Part shown: one piece after another, positions 24,601 through 36,600 of the stretch
Numbering within the stretch: position 1 is the first letter of the stretch
Layout: each line of letters starts with the position of its first letter
Assembly: GCA_002633025.1 (NCBI GenBank)
Contig: NMRB01000798.1
Location: 147,559-211,558, forward strand
Length of the DNA: 64,000 nucleotides
Source: Notospermus geniculatus
Lineage: Eukaryota; Nemertea; Pilidiophora; Heteronemertea; Lineidae
Direction: 5' to 3'
The notes under the pieces: generated by a model
Databases searched by the model: none
What the model was told of the DNA's origin: nothing
Seen by the model: only the letters and a program-made list of their open reading frames with translations
Position numbers and translations under genes: made by a program

Positions 24601-27600
24601 TTCTAGTTTTCACCATGCTGCGAACTTTGGAGCGGCTGAAGATATGAGCAAATTAACATGAGGTCACAATGGCGTATGAACTGTATGTTTATCAAGCATA
24701 TTCTGTAAGTTCATTCAGATCATTAACCAAGTACCTGCAGGCACAGCCATATCAAATGAGATCCCAGTTGTGAGTGACTTGGCACTGACGAGAAACTGTC
24801 TTCTGTCCTTCTGGGCCTACTATCTGTTATCTATTGGTCAAAGTAAATGATGAGGTTTGATGATGAAGAGATTAATTTGCAGGACCGGGGCATGACCTGT
24901 TGCCACCAGATGAAGCAACCCAAGCAGGAGTTGGCAATACTGGCACTGTGATCCTCCCATGGAGAGACATAAGCTGTAATTTTATGAATGGCGACCACCA
25001 CATCCACATCCTGTGCAGCATGTCAACATGACTACCGGTAGCTTCAAGCACCATGTGGCATTCAGGAAACATTGTGTGACATCATATTTTGAGCATAGTT
25101 TGAGTATAAAGGTCACAGCGCCATACAGAAAGCATTTGACGGAAACTTGCAGGGACGAAGGGTTACTTTCATTATTGAAACACAGGACGGTCATGTTAAG
25201 CTTGGAGGAGGAGGATGCCATTTGTAATGTGTCCATTTGGGAGAGGTAGCCGAGATGATAGGTGGGAGGTTACTCCAAAGTTTGGTTTTTACCCCTATGT
25301 GTGTATATGGAGTTGAACCTCATCGTGGACACTTTACTGATGACATCTGATTGCTAATGCCCTATCAAATAGTGGGCATCAATTACTCAGCTGGGTCAGA
25401 ACATCAAAAAGCTTGACACTGATGATGTTATGTTCTTGGTACAATCACTTACCGAAGCCAATAGCTAGAAACAAACCAATTATGAAGGATTATTAAAACG
25501 AATTAAGACAAAATAGAATAATGTCAAGATGTCACCAATATCTGTTCTTAGAATTAACATTTCTTTAGGGAATTATTTAGGTAACATCAAACCATGAAGG
25601 GCAGGGGTATCCGATCATGGACCTGGATGGGCACAGGTCCAATCATGCATGCAGCAAGGAAGGGCACGGGTCCAATCATGCAACAAGGAAGCATTTTACA
25701 CTTACCCGACCCCACTGACTATCTTGGATTGCTGTCCAGGTGTTGATGACGTCACTGACATAAAATCTTCTTCATCTGATTCATGATCGCTCTTCTTTTC
25801 TTCCTGCACTTCATACTTTGGGATGTTTCCATTTGCGAATTTCAGTGCTGACGGATGATAACGGCGTCGCCAGCCAATTGTTGGCTGGGTCCGAGGACTG
25901 TCGTCGGGCTGTAAGCAGCGATAACGAAGTAGAGATCAACATGAAGTGAAGCTGGGAGCTGAATGACACAAGAGATGAAATTTGTCTTGGTGACAGACGA
26001 TTGTTTACCTGAATCGTAACAATGCACCAAGTGTGCATCTAGACAATGAAGATGTTCAGTAAATAAAAGTTATGGGGTTCTTGTCCCACTGGTGATAGGT
26101 CCTCCACCATAATTATGGACAGTCACGGTGCCTCTTCGGCATGCTGTTAGTATCAGAACAGGGATTCAAAGAAGGAAACCATTTTTTCATGGATGTATTC
26201 ATCGTATCCATGACGTAACTCCGACAGTGTCCGCCATTGCTGACGTCGCAAGGGTGGTGGGCAAATGACGCAAGGGTGGTGGGCAAAATTCATTGCTTTG
26301 CTGAAGAAGCTGGTGGGCAAAACGCGCAACGTCACAACGTCATGTAGGCCTGGATACGACGTCATGGATACGATGAATACAACACCCTTTGCCTGGAAGG
26401 ACTGTCTGCAGCTGTGTCTGTACTACTCCATTTTAGTCATCACACAGAACATCAATGTTCCAGAATGATGATGGTTTCCACTATTATTCTGAAGAAATCT
26501 TGCATTTCTGTTTCTCTGAATCCTCTTTGAGTACAAAAGCAGCTGGGACAACTCCCTGTTAAGTGTTCCCATGCAGAGTGAATCCCAAAGCCCAACACCG
26601 AACACATCATAACACCTTCCAACACCACAAACGATTACAGTATGTGTGTGTTTAGCCCATTCAAGACTGAGTCACATGGCTTGAGTTTGCGACAGGGAAA
26701 ATGACACCACCGGGTTACAGGACAAGATTTGGCTGCTGACAGCGTTGTGTTCACTGTTCCATGAGACACATCTCAGTCAGTCTTTAATGGGTTTGAGGGA
26801 ATTTGCCTTGAAACCTCAAAATGTAAACCATAGATTGGCCAGACCCCATTCACCCAAAGCTTTACATGACCCATCTTGAGGGTACCGTACCATTCTCAAG
26901 ACATCCATCCTATCAATCCCCACTAAAACATTAGATTCTTGTTGATCAGAGATTTTCATTTTGAGGTCTCAATGAAGGACTCTCTTTCCCAGTTGGTTAG
27001 TATAGTCACATTACAACAAACCTCTGGGCTGAGATCATCAAAGTCACATTCGTGTGGCGGGTGTGGTGCCAGCGTAAGAGGATCAGGAATCTGAATAGAA
27101 TATTTATGGTCTGGTTGTTTACTCCAATACCATATACATGTAACTTCTTGTTCACTCAAACATTATTCTTGGTTACAAATTCAGCAAACACTGGTTCAGA
27201 AAATTAGTCAAAAGACCCATCACACCATCCTGAGGTATTAATCAGTGGTTTTTCACTTCCTACTGCAGTCTGACCTAATACCTCATTCAAACTTAAAAGG
27301 CACTGTTCCAAATGGGAGTTTTCTTGTGCGAGTTGCCTCTCTATGGGAACCTAATCCCATTCGCAAATGTTCCACTATCCATACCTTGTCAACTGGGGTA
27401 CTTGGTGCTGGTAGAGCAGGGACAATTTCTGGTTCTGCTGTGGTCCGTAAACGAGGAGCGCAGGACTTGGGACGGAGGGGTAACAAAGATACGACAGGAG
27501 GGTGAGGGTACGGCCCGTTGTCCTTGGCAGTTTTGGGACGACAATGTTTCTGGTTGTGGTAGAGAGGATTCTTGTTTGGGTCTGTGTGAATCTGTTGAGT

Positions 27601-30600
27601 CAACAGAAAGCGTGGTGCCCTGGAATCAAAGATATATTGTTCAGAACTTGTCATTTTTGGTGACCAATGTCATGGGAGTTTTGCAGCCCACAGCCAGATG
27701 ACACACTATCTGCTGAAAGGGTTTCCTGAATTCAGGTAATTTCACCGGGTCAGAGAAGATACATTCGAGGAGATGTGTCAAAGACCCTGTTTGAGAGACT
27801 GCTGCAAGGGTGGCACTGTCAAGTGACTTGACTGAGATTACAACCAATGATTCGCCTTATGCGAGGGTTTGTGGGTTCGAATCTGGTAGAAGGACGTGAT
27901 GACTTTCACCTTAGAAACCCGTTTCTATTTCATAATGATTCTTACCAGTATAGTATCAATGGTTCAACCATTGTGTTCTGAGAAAGGAACAATCTCTCCA
28001 AGGTCCAGTTGGATGGTTCAACCAGGCCCAGGGCCTTCTTGGTCTCATGAGGTAGTTCTAAAGGTGCTCCATGTTTCTGGTACTTGTCCCTCATCACACT
28101 CAGGTAACTGAAACACAGAATAGAAACTGGTAATGATGATGTCTTTACTAGGATTGCCGCGAGGTGGGCCGAAATGACACAAATTCAGTTGTCAGGCAGT
28201 CAATGTGCAGGGTAAAGACCGATGAACGTGAACGTGCAGAAGCGTTGTTTTTCCTTGCCGCACTGCTTCTAAATGAACTGCAAAAAGGAAAGCAGAAACC
28301 TGCTGCTGCGTTCACACTTGTGGTCACACTACATATAACTCCGCCTTTAGAGAGTGTGAGTGTTCTTTTCAGTAAACAAGTTGCCTCAAGAAGAGGAGGG
28401 AGGTAATCCACTGAATGTAACGTCCAACCAATGTGAGAATGTCCTCATACAAAACGCACACAACTTGCATGAATAATTTATCGCGATCAACTTCTCAAGT
28501 TTGTTTATGACTTTCCATATAATAGAATATGATGCGTGTTTCGTGTTTGATGGGCCTCGCCTGATTTACGATCATCCATAATCATTAGACTGAATGGATC
28601 AGCGAAGACACGGATCACTTTCTGATCGTCTACCGTTAGATTCGTTATTCATATGTATCACAGTTGAATCCATAATGAATTCAGAGTACATTGGGTGATT
28701 CAGCTGATACTACAAGCAACAGGGCTGGCAAACAAAGAGAGAAAGGTGTTCTTCCAATGTACCAACTCCCAATAGAACACTATGCCAATGTTTTATTGGA
28801 ACAATCTCCTCAATAAGCCAATTTCACATCTTTCTATATAATCAAGACATCAGAGGAAGCCAGTGGGAAGCAGACCAAATCAAATTGATTTAGATTGGCA
28901 GTTCCAATACTTCAATTAATTCAAACCAACCTTCATAAAGGCTAGGTCCATTAGCTTCCATTAGTTGAGTCAATAATGTCACACTGGTGGTCAGTATTCT
29001 TTGGATTAATGAATTAATGCTGGCTGGATTTGAGTCCTGGCCTGTCGTCTGGCTTCATTAACATGAACGAAGTAATGCCATGTTCTGTATAAAGTCAATG
29101 ACAGTGGCATGGCTGTGTTCACTGCATGCATATCGGACAACTTAGGAAATTGTCCTAACTGTGACATGTCCAGTGGTCAAATACGAGTGTCGTGATCAGA
29201 TAAAGTGGTCAACTGATGGTTATCACTTCAGGATGTCAATAAGGCAAAACCAACCGCTGCTCCGTCCTCCATGTGTGGGTTTCCTCATGCGTGTTGGCTC
29301 TCCGGCATTGGACAAGTCACTAATACTGGTGAATTCGTTCCGGCCTATGGTCCCAACAATGCCACGAATGACGGTCTACATGTATATAGTTTTCTATGGC
29401 TGAGTTGCCCACTGAGAGCCAACTTGCAAAAGAAACCTCTTACACGGAGGAGCGACTTAGATCTGAGATCAATTAAGACTGAACTTTGAATCAATGTATT
29501 GCTTACTTTTGTTGTTGCTGGTATGTCTTCATGAAATGTCCCCTGTCAATATCCAACCAGAACTTCCAATTCTTCTCACCGACCGTTCCCTCTAGGAACT
29601 TCTGAAACTCCTCGACTCCCTTCCTTGTGATCAGATTATGGACTTTGAATTTGTGACGACGGAAAAATGTGTCCGCTTCCTCATAATCCTCCTCACTATC
29701 CAGTAACGAGTCGTCGTCACTTTCACCTCCCTTCTTTCCCTTTTCTTTCTTCTTCCCCAGAACCTTTGCCAGTTCCTCTTCCACTTTCTCATCATGGCCT
29801 ACTTCCATCTCACAAAGTGAAACTCTGTCTAAATCATCCATCGTCAAATTCATAAACTTCTTATCTGGAAACACACTTTGTAAGTCCTCATTACTTGTTA
29901 CTTCGTCAACGTCAGTTTGGAGGACATTGGCCATTGAGTATTTTAGGACAGTCCCGGCAACAACCGAACCAAGATCATCGATATCTTTGAAAGTTAGCTC
30001 ATCGGAATCTTTGTCCGATTTCTCTGATGCTTCACTGACTGACTGGGCATCTTCATCATCCATGATTTTCCTACCATCGACTTGTGGTGTAACATAAACG
30101 GTATTGTTTTCTTCTGGGTTGCCAGGTTCGGCCATGACACACACGGTTTCAGTCGGACGGGGGGTATTTGGTTTTACACTCTGGTCAAAGAGCTTGCTAT
30201 TCAGTACTGAGTCCTCCTCAATATCATTGATGGAATACATGCTAACTGTCGTTGTACGGCCACCACTGATGGCGCTACCCTTCCTTGGACTACTATACCC
30301 GCTATCCGTCCTCCGTATACTCTCAACTGTACTTAGAGCACTGGTAGGCCTGGCGCTGTATGGCCTGCGAAACGACGACCCACTGACTGCACTCACTGGA
30401 CGCATGTTCGGTGTTGAAGGTGACATGATAGTCTTCTGGGCCATCCTTGCCTGGGAGACCCAAGCCTCGGTATCTGTTGTCCCAGCATTCCCCATGCACA
30501 CATAACAATCCTTCAACAACTTCTCCCTCTCTACCTCCTCTCGGATCCTCTCCTCTTCACTGTCCTTCTGCTTCTTCGGCCGTGGAGCGTGGTCGATACG

Positions 30601-33600
30601 GAGTGTCACAAACTGACCTTTCCTACCCTGGACTTGAGCTTGTGATACTAGCTTTGCCAGGCGATACTCGAGGTAGCAGTCGCTCTCCAAGAAAGATGGC
30701 AGGCGTTCCTTCTTGATCCATTCTATACCCTGTTCCTTGTTCAGGGTCTGTAAAAGAGGAAAGGCAATCAAACTACTCATGTAATGAAAGGATATCAAGG
30801 GACAATCCACCCATATCTCTTCCTAAGGATGGTGTCATGATGATATGATGTGTGAAGGCTGGTTTACACTTCGATTGAGGTATAAACCTATAAACAGCAG
30901 GTTCGGTTAGTGTCTCCAAAGCCAGGGGCCAAGGTTGCCGTGTTGAAGTTGAATATTTGTCGAGTGTGAAGATTTGTTGAACTGTTCCAGTTCGCAAATT
31001 CAAGAGTCAACAGTTCTGAGTAAGTATAGCATGTAAAGGACGTCTTACAAGACATGACTTTTCTTGGCTGGTTTACATGTACTTTAAAAAGTCCCTAAGG
31101 CCTGGGGTGGCCGCATAGAAATTCCGCTAGCGCTAGCGAAGCCCATCTGCTGATAGTGCTGCACATTTTTCCATGCATTTTAACACCGATAGGCTGTCGA
31201 AGCACTAGCGGAGTTTCTATGAGGCTACCCCTGGAGTGGATTAGGTTCACAGGGTCTACTTGTCCCTGTTCTGAACAGTGGTCAAATACAATCAAATATC
31301 CACTGCTAATTAACTGCTGGATGGGCAAGGCATTAAAGGGACAAGCGAGACATGTCAGAATGTCCTCGGTGGTCTGACTGATCTATCTGGTACAGAATAC
31401 CTTCCTCTCACCTGAACTGTGAATGACGTGTCAATCTCCTCAAGGTCCGGCACCGGTTCATCCTCGATAGGAATCAAGGGAATGTCTGTAAAACTGTGAT
31501 GTTTGGCCACACGGTAGATCTTTGGCGTTCGTTTTGACGACCGGACAGCTGCCTTGATCTTTTTGGAAAGATCCTGATGAGCACTGTTGGCCACCTCGAA
31601 CCCTCCTGTGTCTCTGTTGAAGCATAGCTTCTCTGGGAAGGTCTAGAATGGAGGGATGAACTCGTAAACAAACTAATCAGAGACAAGGGCACGGACAAGA
31701 TCATTTGAGTAATTCGTTTCATACTTACTGGTAGACTCAAGTAATGGTTGAAGTATTCCACAAACAGCTCGTCTGTGGCCAACGCATCCTCCTGAAAGAC
31801 AGATGCAATATTCGTTGGGGACCTTCTGAACACCAAATACTGAGTCATGTCGGTGATCTGATGACTTCATCACAAAGTACCTAGTTGATCATTCATCAGT
31901 GCTCTCACAGAGCAAGGCAGAATGGAAACATTGCTACCTGTCTCCCCAAAGGTTCAAGGTTTGATTCCCAGTTGGATCCTCTCTTCATGTGATTGAGAGG
32001 GTAACTCTCTTTGACAGAGCAGGTTTTTCTTACACTCCTTCCGCAGTGTCTTCTCACTCATACCTATCGTTCATAGACACTGCTTACAATAGCCTGATTC
32101 CTGCCGATTTACCACTAGAGGGCGCCAGCGTAACTAACGAAATACATGAAACATTTTCTGATTGGTTCACTGTCAGCGTCCTTGACAACCGCGGCAGACT
32201 GGTCACTCGTCGTAAAGCATTTTATATGGGAATGTTGCATTATGACGTAGCACGACTAGTCTACAACAACAGCATTGGCTGCCCCCCGCCGTGTCCAGCA
32301 TGCAGTGTCACTTTTCACTTTTCAGTGTTAGCTCGTGCCTTTTTGATTTGAAACATCGCTAAAAAGTGGATAACGGCGCTCTATGCGAGATTATTCTGTT
32401 TCATACAGATTGATCGTGTAAACAGGCCGAAGCACGGAGCAACGCCGGCGCTGTTTCCCGCGCTGTTTGGCCGCTGACTAGTGCTGCCACCATGCGGTAA
32501 ATCGGCGGGAATCTGGCTATTGTAAGCAGTGTCTATGAACGATAGGTACGAGTGAGAAGACACTGCGAAAGGAGTGTAGTTTTTCTGGGAACCCTTGTTC
32601 CCCCTACTCTCCATTTATTTGCCAAATATTGTTTGTGGAGACAATAATGCTGTATATGCGCAGCCAGCTCTGAACTCAAGTTCTTTTAATTCACCAAGGA
32701 GATGTGGTAGTGGTGGTGGTGGTGGTGGTGGTGGGTTCAGAGATGATACTGTGCAGCAAGAGTTTGGGTCCTTATTGGTACTGCCAGGATCCGTTACACT
32801 GACAGCAATATCTCAGGAGGGAAGCTAGAGACAGCATTCCAACTATTATTACCAATGACAAAGGTTCCATAGAACCTTCTTTCAGCTATCAAAATGCTTA
32901 ATTTACCAGGCACACATCCCCTCTAATAACCTCTCCATATAGCAGAGTATGAATGCACATATATCTAAAGAATATTTACTTTTAGAATGAACAGTTGAAG
33001 GAGCTTTACAACTCGGCTTTGTTGTGGCCGTGTCGCTAAGGCATTCACCCTACATGAAACTAGGCCTAGACAATTACCAGCTTTAAAAGAATCTATCCCC
33101 TTGGGTGATTTTCGCGTGCTGTTTAGACAGACAACAATAATACAATCAAAACTCGGGTGTAAGTGAGAGGTTTTAATTTGTAAATATTACAGATTGCTTT
33201 CATTTATTATGATGGCATTTTGGGGAAGAATTGTTGTGGATGTGAAGACACTTCTCTCATCTTCATTTTCATTTCATAATCTCACCATTTCAAAACATGT
33301 CCAACCAGGCACTGGACATACAATGGCTGATATTTATAAAAGCTAGCAAATGCTTTTACTTCAAATTTTGTGGTACATTTTGATTTACATTGGACATTGC
33401 TGTGTGAAATCTTAAGTAAAAGCATTTGCTAACTTTTATGAATACTCAATTTTATGAATACCAGCCAATATGCCTTTAAGAGTTCATTCATGAAGAACAC
33501 TTGTCAATGTTTTATGACAACTGACCAATGGCTTCGAAATATTNNNNNNNNNNNNNNNNNNNNNNNNNNNNNNNNNNNNNNNNNNNNNNNNNNNNNNNNN

Positions 33601-36600
33601 NNNNNNNNNNNNNNNNNNNNNNNNNNNNNNNNNNNNNNNNNNNNNNNNNNNNNNNNNNNNNNNNNNNNNNNNNNNNNNNNNNNNNNNNNNNNNNNNNNNN
33701 NNNNNNNNNNNNNNNNNNNNNNNNNNNNNNNNNNNNNNNNNNNNNNNNNNNNNNNNNNNNNNNNNNNNNNNNNNNNNNNNNNNNNNNNNNATCAAAATGC
33801 TTAATTTACCAGGCACACATCCCCTCTAATAACCTCTCCATATAGCAGAGTATGAATGCACATATATCTAAAGAATATTTACTTTTAGAATGAACAGTTG
33901 AAGGAGCTTTACAACTCGGCTTTGTTGTGGCCGTGTCGCTAAGGCATTCACCCCACATGAAACTAGGCCTAGACAATAACCAGCTTTAATAGAATCTATC
34001 CCCTTGGGTGATTTTCGCGTGCTGTTTAGACAGACAACAATAATACAATCAAAACTCGGGTGTAAGTGAGAGGTTTTAATTTGTAAATATTACAGATTGC
34101 TTTCATTTATTATGATGGCATTTTGGGGAAGAATTGTTGTGGATGTGAAGACACTTCTCTCATCTTCATTTTCATTTCATAATCACACCATTTCAAAACA
34201 TGTCCAAACAGGCACTGGACAGACAATGGCTGATATTTATAAAAGCTAGCAAATGCTTTTACTTCAAATTTTGTGGTACATTTTGATTTACATTGGACAT
34301 TGCTGTGTGAAATCTTAAGTAAAAGCATTTGCTAACTTTTATGAATACTCAATTTAATGAATACCAGCCAATATGCCTTTAAGAGTTTATTCATGAAGAA
34401 CACTTGTCAATGTTTTATGACAACTGACCAATGGCTTTGAAATATTCCATTATCTATTGAATACCAATTATATTATCTGTACTTTCATTTTCATTCAATG
34501 TTTTTATCAAACAATCCAAGATGACACACATGTAAATATTGGTCTATGACACCAAGGACAGTACGAAGCATTGCCTTGTACACTGTTGTCACAGAGATGG
34601 TAAATTATAAAACATAGATTTCCAATACCATAACTCATAATGATGGGAACAATTTGCTTTCAAACTGATAGAAACTGAGCGTGGCATCATCAATATCAGC
34701 ATAGCAACTGTAACAACATTGATCCATGTTAACACAAAAGTTGTTTCAATAAATTTATGAGTAGTTTTCAAATTGTATGTATGCAGTTTATACATCATAA
34801 TCTGAGCACATCAGCAATTCATACAGCCCATGCTTTCAGGAAAGGATACTCAACTACTGGCTCTGTAAGGCTCAGTTCGTAAAATTGAAACCAAGGTCCT
34901 CCTCACTACATATGCTGAGCAAGTTTCTTGTGATTGGCCTGAACTACACATATGATGGCAGAGTTGACCAAGTGCAACAAAAAAACTGTCTGATTGTTGA
35001 CAGCCAAGCGCCAAATTGGGTTTATTGGCTCTGAAGACAAACTGGCCGAATCAGGGCACAGGAGGAAACCGGAGTATCCACAGAAATCTGCACTGTCAGT
35101 GTCAAAGAGAGTTGCCCTCTACCACATGAGGAATGGGTCCAGCCAACAATCAAATCTGAACTCAGGAGTGAATAAGGTTGTTTTCACTGCACCCACTCCG
35201 CTCTGAGAGTCTTCAGAGGTTTGGCAAGCAGATTGATACTTGTTGACACACTGATCACAAAGACAGAAATTCATGAAAAGAAAAGTTTAAAATCAATCAA
35301 TAAACCAATAGATAAGTTTTACTCAAGAAGAGAAGTAGGCGACTTGTAATGTAATATACCGTAATAGTAGGCCTAGTACATGTAGATGATTGGGGGAATC
35401 AAAAGTTGCAAACAGAAGGACAAGCGACCAGCACTAAAGGATGACATGAATCAACTAAGTGATGAAATATTTGATAAAACAACATCCATCAACTTATTTC
35501 AAACTCACCAATTTCTTTGCATCTTCGTAGATGTCAATATCCATTCTTGTTTATATCAAACTCACCATGTTTGTCATTAACAACATGCACACCCTTAACT
35601 TTCCCACAATGCATTTTTCAACAACACCAAAGCCTAGTTAATCCCAACAAAACACGAAAGCCTACACAGCATTGTGGGAGTGAATTATAGACAATTTTCC
35701 CTTCCTTTACCAAGCATTTCCCATTAGCTTATATGGCTGTTATATTCGATGAACACACCCCCTGGGAAGTTAAACATGAGTGACAATTCATTGTTAATGA
35801 ATTATACATGAGGACAGAATATTCACTGGCGAGTGTTATGATTTTATGATGCTTATGTTGGAAATAGAGTAGGAGAGCCTATAGCACTGCTTTCTACCTT
35901 ATAGATTACACTACTTTGTGCCTCAGCTAATCATCAGCTATGCATTCATTAGTAGAGTAGCACAGCTTTCTCCCTCAGTGATGCTTTCATAAGGAGAGTA
36001 GCACGGCTTTCTGCCACAGTATGCTTTCATAAGGAGCACTGCTTTCTCCCTTCATTAGTGATGCTTTCATTAGAATATAGAGTAGCACTACTTCTGCCTC
36101 AGTGATGCTTTCATAAGGAGAGTAGCAAGGCTTTCTGCCTCAGTGATGCTTTCGTTAGGATAAAGAGTAGCACTGCATGCTTTCTACCCTAGAGACACTT
36201 TCATTGGATGTAGAGTGGCACTGCTTTCTACCCTGCTTTCTGCCTTAGTGATGTTTTGCGAATACATAGGCCCCTAAGTTGCATGATTTATAAAAAAAAT
36301 ACGTGGGGGACGTCTTAGGCATGAACCCCAAACATGCTACCGCCTTCCAGTGAGGGGCGTCACTTGTAATTGCCAGACTCTCCTCCGCATGGCGGGAAAT
36401 CTATAGGGGCATCATTTAACTATGAGTCATTTCCCGCCATGACCATCAAACATGTCTCACTAACCATCAAACATCAAATGCCTGTAACAGAAAATTGACA
36501 GAGTGTGGTACTTACAAACTCATCCTGACTTATCTCAGGTGGATCTGAAATGACCAAGACAGGAAGATTGAAAATCAGCCACTGCAACTTACCAGAGGGG

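Noticed and set aside
33454-33845. Open frames spanning the N run
   Set aside because: They exist only because undetermined bases contain no stops.
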